Positions 49,134-60,562 of a stretch of 64,000 bases of DNA are shown one piece after another (positions within the stretch are counted from its first letter, which is position 1; each line of letters begins with the position of its first letter). The DNA is from Lineus longissimus (Eukaryota > Nemertea > Pilidiophora > Heteronemertea > Lineidae). The stretch lies in assembly GCF_910592395.1 (NCBI RefSeq), contig NC_088319.1:6696001-6760000 (forward strand). The letters are read 5' to 3'. The notes below the pieces were generated by a model that was given only the letters and a program-made list of their open reading frames with translations, did no database searches and was not told where the DNA came from. The position numbers and the translations under genes were made by a program.

Positions 49134-49297
49134 AGGGGATAGCGCGTACGCAGTCCCCCACTACCATAAATGCTGCACCCGAGTCACCCACATTTGGGGT
49201 GATCGCAAGGGTCAGCCCAACCGAAGTGCAATGGAAAGGCCTCGCCCTGGGAGAACGTCCTTATTGATCAACGTTAACTCCTGTGCCAGGTAAGTAT
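49134..49297 (-). ncRNA. U1: U1 snRNA (intact copy 13)
   Basis: Block 6, second. Confidence 0.96.
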
Positions 49298-49728
49298 GCT
49301 TGATTTTCGCCACACGCGACCGTAAACATCACGGTAAATTCATCCCTCACGTGGTTTTCGAACTCGAAAGGACACAGTTTGGTTGGCAACTTCAACGTCG
49401 AATGGAACGACACACAGGAGGAGGCCTATACGCAGAGGCAAAGCTCGAGACAGCCTATGTATTCTCATGGAGGCCTTCACCGACCAATGCATGTGCTTGA
49501 ATATAAGATTTCGGACACGTTATTTTCATTCATACTCGCTTGAACAGCTTCGTCGCATTACAGACGTGGTTGCGTGGTTGGGGCGCCCATCACACGACGA
49601 GTTCACGCGCACGTTCAATTGCTGCACGCGTACCAGCATTTATACCTCCCGACAATTGGCCCTTGTGATAACCCAAGGGTGTTTTCCTAGAGGGAGCAAA
49701 GAGGGTCTCTTCTTTCTTTTAGTTTGTA

Positions 49729-49892
49729 AGGGGATAGCGCGTACGCAGTCCCCCACTACCATAAATGCTGCACCCGAGTCACCCACATTTGGGGTGATCG
49801 CAAGGGTCAGCCCAACCGAAGTGCAATGGAAAGGCCTCGCCCTGGGAGAACGTCCTTATTGATCAACGTTAACTCCTGTGCCAGGTAAGTAT
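49729..49892 (-). ncRNA. U1: U1 snRNA (intact copy 14)
   Basis: Block 6, third. Confidence 0.96.
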
Positions 49893-50323
49893 GCTTGATT
49901 TTCGCCACACGCGACCGTAAACATCACGGTAAATTCATCCCTCACGTGGTTTTCGAACTCGAAAGGACACAGTTTGGTTGGCAACTTCAACGTCGAATGG
50001 AACGACACACAGGAGGAGGCCTATACGCAGAGGCAAAGCTCGAGACAGCCTATGTATTCTCATGGAGGCCTTCACCGACCAATGCATGTGCTTGAATATA
50101 AGATTTCGGACACGTTATTTTCATTCATACTCGCTTGAACAGCTTCGTCGCATTACAGACGTGGTTGCGTGGTTGGGGCGCCCATCACACGACGAGTTCA
50201 CGCGCACGTTCAATTGCTGCACGCGTACCAGCATTTATACCTCCCGACAATTGGCCCTTGTGATAACCCAAGGGTGTTTTCCTAGAGGGAGCAAAGAGGG
50301 TCTCTTCTTTCTTTTAGTTTGTA

Positions 50324-50487
50324 AGGGGATAGCGCGTACGCAGTCCCCCACTACCATAAATGCTGCACCCGAGTCACCCACATTTGGGGTGATCGCAAGG
50401 GTCAGCCCAACCGAAGTGCAATGGAAAGGCCTCGCCCTGGGAGAACGTCCTTATTGATCAACGTTAACTCCTGTGCCAGGTAAGTAT
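50324..50487 (-). ncRNA. U1: U1 snRNA (intact copy 15)
   Basis: Block 6, fourth. Confidence 0.96.
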
Positions 50488-50918
50488 GCTTGATTTTCGC
50501 CACACGCGACCGTAAACATCACGGTAAATTCATCCCTCACGTGGTTTTCGAACTCGAAAGGACACAGTTTGGTTGGCAACTTCAACGTCGAATGGAACGA
50601 CACACAGGAGGAGGCCTATACGCAGAGGCAAAGCTCGAGACAGCCTATGTATTCTCATGGAGGCCTTCACCGACCAATGCATGTGCTTGAATATAAGATT
50701 TCGGACACGTTATTTTCATTCATACTCGCTTGAACAGCTTCGTCGCATTACAGACGTGGTTGCGTGGTTGGGGCGCCCATCACACGACGAGTTCACGCGC
50801 ACGTTCAATTGCTGCACGCGTACCAGCATTTATACCTCCCGACAATTGGCCCTTGTGATAACCCAAGGGTGTTTTCCTAGAGGGAGCAAAGAGGGTCTCT
50901 TCTTTCTTTTAGTTTGTA

Positions 50919-51082
50919 AGGGGATAGCGCGTACGCAGTCCCCCACTACCATAAATGCTGCACCCGAGTCACCCACATTTGGGGTGATCGCAAGGGTCAG
51001 CCCAACCGAAGTGCAATGGAAAGGCCTCGCCCTGGGAGAACGTCCTTATTGATCAACGTTAACTCCTGTGCCAGGTAAGTAT
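50919..51082 (-). ncRNA. U1: U1 snRNA (intact copy 16)
   Basis: Block 6, fifth. Confidence 0.96.
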
Positions 51083-51513
51083 GCTTGATTTTCGCCACAC
51101 GCGACCGTAAACATCACGGTAAATTCATCCCTCACGTGGTTTTCGAACTCGAAAGGACACAGTTTGGTTGGCAACTTCAACGTCGAATGGAACGACACAC
51201 AGGAGGAGGCCTATACGCAGAGGCAAAGCTCGAGACAGCCTATGTATTCTCATGGAGGCCTTCACCGACCAATGCATGTGCTTGAATATAAGATTTCGGA
51301 CACGTTATTTTCATTCATACTCGCTTGAACAGCTTCGTCGCATTACAGACGTGGTTGCGTGGTTGGGGCGCCCATCACACGACGAGTTCACGCGCACGTT
51401 CAATTGCTGCACGCGTACCAGCATTTATACCTCCCGACAATTGGCCCTTGTGATAACCCAAGGGTGTTTTCCTAGAGGGAGCAAAGAGGGTCTCTTCTTT
51501 CTTTTAGTTTGTA

Positions 51514-51677
51514 AGGGGATAGCGCGTACGCAGTCCCCCACTACCATAAATGCTGCACCCGAGTCACCCACATTTGGGGTGATCGCAAGGGTCAGCCCAA
51601 CCGAAGTGCAATGGAAAGGCCTCGCCCTGGGAGAACGTCCTTATTGATCAACGTTAACTCCTGTGCCAGGTAAGTAT
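51514..51677 (-). ncRNA. U1: U1 snRNA (intact copy 17)
   Basis: Block 6, sixth. Confidence 0.96.
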
Positions 51678-52108
51678 GCTTGATTTTCGCCACACGCGAC
51701 CGTAAACATCACGGTAAATTCATCCCTCACGTGGTTTTCGAACTCGAAAGGACACAGTTTGGTTGGCAACTTCAACGTCGAATGGAACGACACACAGGAG
51801 GAGGCCTATACGCAGAGGCAAAGCTCGAGACAGCCTATGTATTCTCATGGAGGCCTTCACCGACCAATGCATGTGCTTGAATATAAGATTTCGGACACGT
51901 TATTTTCATTCATACTCGCTTGAACAGCTTCGTCGCATTACAGACGTGGTTGCGTGGTTGGGGCGCCCATCACACGACGAGTTCACGCGCACGTTCAATT
52001 GCTGCACGCGTACCAGCATTTATACCTCCCGACAATTGGCCCTTGTGATAACCCAAGGGTGTTTTCCTAGAGGGAGCAAAGAGGGTCTCTTCTTTCTTTT
52101 AGTTTGTA

Positions 52109-52272
52109 AGGGGATAGCGCGTACGCAGTCCCCCACTACCATAAATGCTGCACCCGAGTCACCCACATTTGGGGTGATCGCAAGGGTCAGCCCAACCGAA
52201 GTGCAATGGAAAGGCCTCGCCCTGGGAGAACGTCCTTATTGATCAACGTTAACTCCTGTGCCAGGTAAGTAT
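52109..52272 (-). ncRNA. U1: U1 snRNA (intact copy 18)
   Basis: Block 6, seventh. Confidence 0.96.
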
Positions 52273-52703
52273 GCTTGATTTTCGCCACACGCGACCGTAA
52301 ACATCACGGTAAATTCATCCCTCACGTGGTTTTCGAACTCGAAAGGACACAGTTTGGTTGGCAACTTCAACGTCGAATGGAACGACACACAGGAGGAGGC
52401 CTATACGCAGAGGCAAAGCTCGAGACAGCCTATGTATTCTCATGGAGGCCTTCACCGACCAATGCATGTGCTTGAATATAAGATTTCGGACACGTTATTT
52501 TCATTCATACTCGCTTGAACAGCTTCGTCGCATTACAGACGTGGTTGCGTGGTTGGGGCGCCCATCACACGACGAGTTCACGCGCACGTTCAATTGCTGC
52601 ACGCGTACCAGCATTTATACCTCCCGACAATTGGCCCTTGTGATAACCCAAGGGTGTTTTCCTAGAGGGAGCAAAGAGGGTCTCTTCTTTCTTTTAGTTT
52701 GTA

Positions 52704-52867
52704 AGGGGATAGCGCGTACGCAGTCCCCCACTACCATAAATGCTGCACCCGAGTCACCCACATTTGGGGTGATCGCAAGGGTCAGCCCAACCGAAGTGCA
52801 ATGGAAAGGCCTCGCCCTGGGAGAACGTCCTTATTGATCAACGTTAACTCCTGTGCCAGGTAAGTAT
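52704..52867 (-). ncRNA. U1: U1 snRNA (intact copy 19)
   Basis: Block 6, eighth. Confidence 0.96.
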
Positions 52868-53298
52868 GCTTGATTTTCGCCACACGCGACCGTAAACATC
52901 ACGGTAAATTCATCCCTCACGTGGTTTTCGAACTCGAAAGGACACAGTTTGGTTGGCAACTTCAACGTCGAATGGAACGACACACAGGAGGAGGCCTATA
53001 CGCAGAGGCAAAGCTCGAGACAGCCTATGTATTCTCATGGAGGCCTTCACCGACCAATGCATGTGCTTGAATATAAGATTTCGGACACGTTATTTTCATT
53101 CATACTCGCTTGAACAGCTTCGTCGCATTACAGACGTGGTTGCGTGGTTGGGGCGCCCATCACACGACGAGTTCACGCGCACGTTCAATTGCTGCACGCG
53201 TACCAGCATTTATACCTCCCGACAATTGGCCCTTGTGATAACCCAAGGGTGTTTTCCTAGAGGGAGCAAAGAGGGTCTCTTCTTTCTTTTAGTTTGTA

Positions 53299-53462
53299 AG
53301 GGGATAGCGCGTACGCAGTCCCCCACTACCATAAATGCTGCACCCGAGTCACCCACATTTGGGGTGATCGCAAGGGTCAGCCCAACCGAAGTGCAATGGA
53401 AAGGCCTCGCCCTGGGAGAACGTCCTTATTGATCAACGTTAACTCCTGTGCCAGGTAAGTAT
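53299..53462 (-). ncRNA. U1: U1 snRNA (intact copy 20)
   Basis: Block 6, ninth. Confidence 0.96.
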
Positions 53463-53893
53463 GCTTGATTTTCGCCACACGCGACCGTAAACATCACGGT
53501 AAATTCATCCCTCACGTGGTTTTCGAACTCGAAAGGACACAGTTTGGTTGGCAACTTCAACGTCGAATGGAACGACACACAGGAGGAGGCCTATACGCAG
53601 AGGCAAAGCTCGAGACAGCCTATGTATTCTCATGGAGGCCTTCACCGACCAATGCATGTGCTTGAATATAAGATTTCGGACACGTTATTTTCATTCATAC
53701 TCGCTTGAACAGCTTCGTCGCATTACAGACGTGGTTGCGTGGTTGGGGCGCCCATCACACGACGAGTTCACGCGCACGTTCAATTGCTGCACGCGTACCA
53801 GCATTTATACCTCCCGACAATTGGCCCTTGTGATAACCCAAGGGTGTTTTCCTAGAGGGAGCAAAGAGGGTCTCTTCTTTCTTTTAGTTTGTA

Positions 53894-54057
53894 AGGGGAT
53901 AGCGCGTACGCAGTCCCCCACTACCATAAATGCTGCACCCGAGTCACCCACATTTGGGGTGATCGCAAGGGTCAGCCCAACCGAAGTGCAATGGAAAGGC
54001 CTCGCCCTGGGAGAACGTCCTTATTGATCAACGTTAACTCCTGTGCCAGGTAAGTAT
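53894..54057 (-). ncRNA. U1: U1 snRNA (intact copy 21)
   Basis: Block 6, tenth. Confidence 0.96.
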
Positions 54058-54488
54058 GCTTGATTTTCGCCACACGCGACCGTAAACATCACGGTAAATT
54101 CATCCCTCACGTGGTTTTCGAACTCGAAAGGACACAGTTTGGTTGGCAACTTCAACGTCGAATGGAACGACACACAGGAGGAGGCCTATACGCAGAGGCA
54201 AAGCTCGAGACAGCCTATGTATTCTCATGGAGGCCTTCACCGACCAATGCATGTGCTTGAATATAAGATTTCGGACACGTTATTTTCATTCATACTCGCT
54301 TGAACAGCTTCGTCGCATTACAGACGTGGTTGCGTGGTTGGGGCGCCCATCACACGACGAGTTCACGCGCACGTTCAATTGCTGCACGCGTACCAGCATT
54401 TATACCTCCCGACAATTGGCCCTTGTGATAACCCAAGGGTGTTTTCCTAGAGGGAGCAAAGAGGGTCTCTTCTTTCTTTTAGTTTGTA

Positions 54489-54652
54489 AGGGGATAGCGC
54501 GTACGCAGTCCCCCACTACCATAAATGCTGCACCCGAGTCACCCACATTTGGGGTGATCGCAAGGGTCAGCCCAACCGAAGTGCAATGGAAAGGCCTCGC
54601 CCTGGGAGAACGTCCTTATTGATCAACGTTAACTCCTGTGCCAGGTAAGTAT
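54489..54652 (-). ncRNA. U1: U1 snRNA (intact copy 22, shortened promoter)
   Basis: The RNA-coding part is complete, but only 109 bp of the usual upstream spacer remain (54653-54761) before unrelated sequence. The proximal promoter region is kept; any distal element in the rest of the spacer is lost. Confidence 0.95.
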
Positions 54653-54761
54653 GCTTGATTTTCGCCACACGCGACCGTAAACATCACGGTAAATTCATCC
54701 CTCACGTGGTTTTCGAACTCGAAAGGACACAGTTTGGTTGGCAACTTCAACGTCGAATGGA

Positions 54762-55199
54762 CATTACGTGTACATGTACATTGTTGTGCATAGGTTTTGG
54801 TAAAAAAAGTACTCATTGGACAAATCAATCTGCACAAAATTTTATATGTGTCAAGAAGAACCCTTTGCCAATAGCATAATAAAGTTTTAAAAAATTCCAA
54901 TTGCCTGAGAAAAAAAGATTTCCGTACACCATATCCATCAAAACGTCACTGGCGCATTGATATGGCCCTGTCAAAGTACAAGTTCTAAACTGACCAGTGA
55001 GACCACATTTTCTTAAATATATTATCAAAAAGCATATTTCTGTGATGGCCTGACTCTGTAGATTAAGAATCAACCACAGATTGAGAATTAATTCCACTTT
55101 GGTCCATCCCAGCCATGTATTTACCACAACTTGACATTTTGATAAGCTCTATGTGACTGTGCCACACTTCCGGTCGTGGATGAATACAGGTCTCTGCCC
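54762..55199. other. unrecognised sequence at the array edge
   Basis: 438 bp, AT-rich, with no U1 similarity, no convincing ORF and no repeat that I can see. It lies between the broken U1 spacer and the 3' end of LINE D3. It may be true flanking DNA of the array or part of another insertion. Confidence 0.5.
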
Positions 55200-55208
55200 T
55201 GATCAACG
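55200..55208 (-). other. 9-bp U1-like sequence at the LINE D3 3' junction
   Basis: CGTTGATCA on the minus strand equals U1 nt 25-33, the start of the family D target, but the following bases (GGGCAG) are not U1 (which has ATAAGG). Confidence 0.6.
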
Positions 55209-55623
55209 TTTTTTGTTTTTTTTTAATCTTTTATTGTAACAACATGTAAAAGTAACAATGATAATGAGCTAGCTATCCCTTACATATCTCAGGGAGTGGT
55301 CAACATATCTTAGCAATCTAGGCGGCGCAAATCGGCCTGCGGAGGTTTTACAGTTTTGTTCTGCCTAACGAGCTGTAGTTGAAAAGAAACACTTGACATT
55401 ATTTTTACAGGTGATGCAGTTCTGTGATGGCTTGCTTGCTGGCCATATTGTTGTGCTGGGGATGGTTAGGCATTCATTGTACAAACAGTGGCTTAGAAGT
55501 TCTTTTATTGTGCTGAATAGTTATTTCAGGAGTGATTTTGGTGGAGGAAGTCGTGGTAACACAAAGTTAATCGTGTTGTTGTTAATGAATGAATGTCGCC
55601 AGAGTTAATAGGCTTACATACAG

Positions 55624-56119
55624 TTAGATGAAGTTTTTTTCTGAGTTCAAAGGTATCCGTGTCACACAGGATGTTATTGCAACACCAGTCGGTTTGGAAG
55701 ACTAGACTTTGCGTCGGAGAACTTCCGGCTTTGGTCAATTCTTGTTTTAATCTGCTGATTACGTTTGCTTTGAATATTTGTACTAAGTTTGCCTTGGGTT
55801 TATGTGTTCTCCAGAGTATGTGTTTTGCAAGAAAGATGAGGAAATTTGAAAGTTGTAGTTTTGGTTTGTCTGCCGCGATGGTGTTTTGAAATGAGATTCC
55901 GAAACAGATTTTATGCAAGTCTAACCTGCAGGGTTTGCCTAGAATCTGTTCAATTAAAGGGTTTATGCGCCCCCATAGGTTGAAAGCAACTGGGCAGTCT
56001 GTGAATATGTGCAAATTAGTTTCGTCTATGTTAGTTGCACATGTTTCGCATGTGTCGTTTTCTGTCATTCCCCACTTTTTAAGTTTATCCTTGGTCGCAA
56101 GCGTCAAGTGGAGAACCTC
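55624..56119 (-). pseudogene. LINE D3 ORF2, C-terminal part
   Basis: Matches the last ~165 residues of D2 ORF2, including CETCATNIDETNLHIFTDC. A short in-frame loss follows ILWR, and an altered T-run shifts the original stop. The frame is opened into the inserted transposon at its upstream side, so no normal protein is made. Confidence 0.9.
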
Positions 56120-56336
56120 CGGCGGGCAGAAAATGCATGCTGCATACCGTCTGCAGACTGGGGGTTTTCTCATGAGTCAATAGAATCTAAGGTTTGGAAT
56201 TAGGGGACCATATCAGTAGTTGCTTTGCACCAACCTTTTTTCAAAGTTTGTTTTCTTATATTTGAATTACCTGTGAATCGGGTGTCTATAAACCGAAGAC
56301 CAAAGACCGAAGACCGAAGATCGAAGATGGAAGACC

Positions 56337-56930
56337 CCCCCCAAAACTATAAAACGAAGATCCCCCCAACTATAAAAGGAAGACCCTGATGTCAACTATA
56401 AAACGAAGATCCCCCAACTATAAAAGGAAGACCCTAATGTCAACTATAAAACGAAGATCCCCCAACTATAAAAGGAAGACCCTGATGTCAACTATAAAAC
56501 GAAGATCCCCCCAACTATAAAAGGAAGACCCTGATGTCAACTATAAAACGAAGATCCCCCCAACTATAAAAGGAAGACCCTAATGTCAACTATAAAACGA
56601 AGATCCCCCAACTATAAAAGGAAGACCCTGATGTCAACTATAAAACGAAGATCCCCCCAACTATAAAAGGAAGACCCTGATGTCAACTATAAAACGAAGA
56701 TCCCCCCAACTATAAAAGGAAGACCCTAATGTCAACTATAAAACGAAGATCCCCCCAACTAGAAAAGGAAGACCCTGATGTCAACTATAAAACGAAGATC
56801 CCCCCAACTATAAAAGGAAGACCCTAATGTCAACTATAAAACGAAGATCCCCAATCTATAAAAGGAAGACCCTAATGTCAACTATAAAACGAAGATCCCC
56901 CCATCTATAAAAGGAAGACCCTGATGGTTT
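56337..56930 (+). repeat. minisatellite, left arm, ~12 units of 49-50 bp
   Basis: The unit is ACTATAAAACGAAGATCCCC followed by CCAACTATAAAAGGAAGACC and CTRATGTCA. Each unit is two half-repeats that both start CTATAAAA, and variants differ in C-run length and the R position. Confidence 0.92.
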
Positions 56931-57229
56931 TCATTCTCATGTTCAGTTACTGCACAGTTTGTTTTCATTTTCGGTCCATGCTACATTAATGATTTGAGAA
57001 AGTAAGTGTACCGGGTACTACACCAGTCGTGTCTAGCCTTAGCAGCTTAGTGGCACAGTTTACATAAGGCGGGGAGCCCCGTACCTGTTACCATGCAGCC
57101 GTGCTCCAATATGACCTAGTTTCTCACTGTACTCATCATAGCCAGCCCTCAGCTTCGTCCAGAAGCTGTTTCTATGTGCATGTGTGTGTATCGTCATAGG
57201 CTCCCAGCAGGTTAGTTGATCACACGGCC

Positions 57230-57890
57230 AATTAGGGTCTTCCTTTTATAGATTGGGGGATCTTCGTTTTATAGTTGACATTAGGGTCTTCCTTTTATAG
57301 TTGGGGGGATCTTCGTTTTATAGTTGACATCAGGGTCTTCCTTTTATAGTTGGGGGATCTTCGTTTTATAGTTGACATTAGGGTCTTCCTTTTATAGTTG
57401 GGGGATCTTCGTTTTATAGTTGACATTAGGGTCTTCCTTTTATAGTTGGGGGGATCTTCGTTTTATAGTTGACATCAGGGTCTTCCTTTTATAGTTGGGG
57501 GATCTTCGTTTTATAGTTGACATTAGGGTCTTCCTTTTATAGTTGGGGGGATCTTCGTTTTATAGTTGACATTAGGGTCTTCCTTTTATAGATGGGGGGA
57601 TCTTCGTTTTATAGTTGACATCAGGGTCTTCCTTTTCTAGTTGGGGGGATCTTCGTTTTATAGTTGACATTAGGGTCTTCCTTTTCTAGTTGGGGGGATC
57701 TTCGTTTTATAGTTGACATTAGGGTCTTCCTTTTATAGTTGGGGGGATCTTCGTTTTATAGTTGACATTAGGGTCTTCCTTTTATAGTTGGGGGGATCTT
57801 CGTTTTATAGTTGACATTAGGGTCTTCCTTTTATAGTTGGGGGTCTTCCTTTTATAGTTGGGGGGATCTTCGTTTTATAGTTTTGGGGGG
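57230..57890 (-). repeat. minisatellite, right arm, ~12-13 units, inverted
   Basis: Same unit as the left arm in reverse orientation, with scattered TATAG/TCTAG variants and one half-unit irregularity near 57840. Confidence 0.92.
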
Positions 57891-58316
57891 GGTCTTCCAT
57901 CTTCGATCTTCGGTCTTCGGTCTTTGGTCTTCGGTTTATAGACACCCCCTGTGAATCATCTTGCAGGAAGATTTTTTTTGGGTGTGCATGACAGATGACG
58001 TACTTAATACAGAACATGTATATTGGGTGAGGTCAAGTCTTGAGTAAAACCGGATTGAGTTAACTTTGAGTTTACATTGAGTTAACCTGAGATCTTTACC
58101 CCAGATACAGGTAAACTCTGAGTAAACTCTTAGTATACCTTAGGGTAACTCTAAAGTAACTATAAGATAACTCCTTAGTAACCCTTGGGAATTCCCCATT
58201 TCTACACACAGATTCCTTGAATCTTTACTCTGATAAGCACATGCTTCATGTGCATGCTCTATGTCATAAGCAGTGCTACTTGTATTATTCCGAAGTACAG
58301 ACACACAGAAAGAAGT

Positions 58317-59095
58317 ATGACTGCCTCCAGTATGGACCAAGGGAAGAAAAGATTTCGTTGGAATGAACAGAAAATGATCGAGGCTCTAAGTTACCTCACT
58401 GATAATCATGAACGGTTCAAGCAGGCCAAAAGAAATCAAACAGTGAGTTTTTCAATGAGGTAGGAGATCTTTTTTCTGTGGCAGGAACTGTTGTTGAAAA
58501 CATGGTCAAAAACCTGGCTAAAGAGTTCCGTACGGTCATCAAGGAGAACATGAAGTCGGGGACTGGCACTGAACTACGGCCAAGTCTGAAATTGAGGGAC
58601 TCGGAGGAACTTTTTGATTGCTTTCAGACTTACTATGACTTGTACTTTCCAAAAGGGGGAGCAGCACGTCCAGATGTCGTCATTACACCAACATCTAGTG
58701 TAGTCAGACCAGTCCAACTTTTCAAGGCGGGAAAGAAACGGTCCATCAGCCCATGCCCATCATCAGTAGATTTGGGAGACGAAGATTTGGAGATTGACGA
58801 GGGGCCTGTTTCATGTAGTAGCCGCAGTTCTACCCCGACAGCCTCTGGATCTGCACGTGTGACAACTCAAGGTCGTGAAAAAGCTACAACAAGTTCAGGA
58901 TCAAAGAAAGCAAAGCCTGATCTCCTGGATTCAGCTGTTAATGCGCAAGAGAAATACCTGGAGATACTGCAGAAACAAAATGCAATCCTTCAATCCCTTG
59001 TTGGGGAAGTTCGCTTGATCAGGGAAGCATTTGCTCACTCCACTGGAATCCAGTTTGAAAACGTTGTCTTGGATAACGTTTCGGATATGGATTAA
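58317..59095 (+). pseudogene. Harbinger Myb/SANT-like DNA-binding protein, one frameshift
   Basis: ATG at 58317 opens MTASSMDQGKKRFRWNEQKM, the start of a Myb/SANT-like domain. The frame ends early (stop at 58461-58463), while the continuation (FFNEVGDLFSVAGTVVENMV and on to 59095) is in another frame. The switch falls in the A-rich stretch around 58428-58440, where a one-base change would join the halves. The C-terminal part has a Ser-rich linker and a short coiled-coil-like end (QEKYLEILQKQNAILQSLV). In Harbinger elements this protein helps the nuclease reach the nucleus and the element ends. A 42-nt GT-AG intron was considered but leads to the wrong frame. Confidence 0.85.
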
Positions 59096-59603
59096 AACAT
59101 TTCGATTGATCGAGAGAAACTTCTTTGAAAGAACAAGTTATTTTCTCGTTTATGATACATAACTGTGCTAAATACAGGATACTTACAGGACATTCCTACA
59201 TTCCGATAAAGACGCGTCTCATTCATAAAACTGGTAAAAACACAAACTGATGGTGTGTAACATTTAGCAAGAGTATTTGCGATTGGACATTTTTCTGTTC
59301 ACTGGCGTATCCATGAGTAATTATCAATATCATGATTAATTAAGAATGATTCTTGATTCTATCCACTGATTAGCACTTGCCTTAATCATATTTTGTACCG
59401 GCATATTTTAGTTGTTTCTCGTGTAGAGGTAAGAAATGAAAGCAAAAATATTTTTTGATGGAAGATAATCACCGTCTTTAGAGTACAGGTTGTGCATTTT
59501 GCTTAGAGTTTTTATTGAACAAAGTTCAGAGTTAATACAAACTATTATCTTTGTTTTCTATAACTTAGTAATTAGGTTCATCTTGGGGTTGTGACCACAG
59601 ATG

Positions 59604-60562
59604 TTACCCCAAGAAATTGGTGTATCGATTATGTAACACACAAGTTGCAATGGTACATTTGGCAGCAAATAAGGGGCCATACTTGGCAGGATACCTATTC
59701 TCCTTCATTTGATTCATGCGCCATTTGAGTTCAGATGCCCCAATGGTACGTTCAACAATTTGACGAATTCTGGTACAGCGATTGTTGAAAGCGAACTGGT
59801 CTGGTTGAAGGTTATTTCCTATAAATGGGACCAAAACAGCAGGATGCAAATTCCGGTAAGCAGCATCACCAAGCACAACATCATCGTCCGGAAGTTGATC
59901 CAAGTATCTCATGAAGTCATCACCCCATTCTGTAGCAGTCTTGTCATGTGTTGCTCCTGGAAGCCCTGTGATGAGATGACGTACTCTGCCAAACTTGTCA
60001 ACAATATACTGGGTGTTTATAGAGTCACAGCTTTTACCAGGCCGGCCACAGTAGTAAGCGTCTCCAGCATGATCTGGACGCTGAATTTTTATGATTACAC
60101 CATCCAAATACATGACAACATGTTTTTCAACACCATCTATATCCCGAAGGCTAGTGCTTAACTGGTCAAGTTCTTCCCTCCGTGGAAATGCAATGTGCTC
60201 GCCAGCTATATCCACAAAGAAGTCTGAAACTTCCCTACTGTGTAATATGGCTGTTGATTTGGCTATACTTGTGTGTATCCAATTTGTCGGTGGTAGCCAC
60301 CAGAGGCCAAATACAGCAAAAATGTCTCCATTCTCTTCACAGAGAATAAATACCTCCTGTTTCCTCCTCCTTGTTGTTGTCTCCAATTATGGTATTCCGC
60401 ACATATTTCATCGAATTGTCCATCTGTTAGCCGTAAATGTCTGTGCACCGGTTCTTCACTATAAGCTGGCCTCCTAAAATAATTCTCATGCCTTTGTTGG
60501 GCAAGAGCATGAACATAGACTGGCATAAAAAACATGTCTGACAGGTTCTTTCTTGCCTCCAA
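59604..60562 (-). pseudogene. Harbinger DDE nuclease (HARBI1-like), one frameshift
   Basis: ATG at 60562 (MEARKNLSDMFF) starts the N-terminal part, with HLRLTDGQFDEI and METFLLYLASGGYHRQIG. The frame breaks near 60265-60275, at a repeated CA (ACACAC), and the nuclease continues in the next frame as SIAKSTAILHSREV. The DDE_4 catalytic residues are visible: MYLDGV (first D), VLGDAAYR (second D) and VERTIGASELKWR (E). It ends at 59604 with ATCVLHNRYTNFLG. Length after allowing for the shift is normal for the family (about 320 aa). Confidence 0.9.

Larger units (their letters stand above)
48069..54761 (-). repeat. U1 snRNA tandem array, block 6 (longest, 11 intact genes)
   Basis: Eleven complete genes in 595-bp register with no insertion. 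Identity with the other blocks is maintained after the spacer at 54761, where the repeat stops abruptly. Confidence 0.97.
56280..57947. mobile_element. foldback transposon with inverted minisatellite arms
   Basis: Inverted ends start GGGTGTCTATAAACCGAAGA, and a perfect 10-bp duplication CCTGTGAATC lies outside (56270-56279 and 57948-57957). The arms are tandem repeats in opposite orientation around a ~300-bp unique centre (56931-57229), so the element can fold into a hairpin of roughly 650 bp. No coding region. Confidence 0.88.

Noticed and set aside
20171-54622. Repeated plus-strand open frames of 66 and 159 codons in every 595-bp unit, as a tandem protein gene family
   Set aside because: They run antisense across U1 snRNA and its promoter. 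Their perfect repetition follows from the array, and the RNA gene explains the conserved positions.
20083-54761. The 595-bp repeat as an anonymous satellite
   Set aside because: The minus strand contains a complete U1 snRNA with promoter spacing and 3' box.
56337-57890. CRISPR array
   Set aside because: The ~50-bp units are contiguous without spacers, are inverted between arms and lie in an animal transposon.
58443-58484. A 42-bp GT-AG intron joining the two halves of the Harbinger Myb-like gene
   Set aside because: Removing it puts the second half in the wrong frame. A single-base frameshift before FFNEVGDLF fits better.
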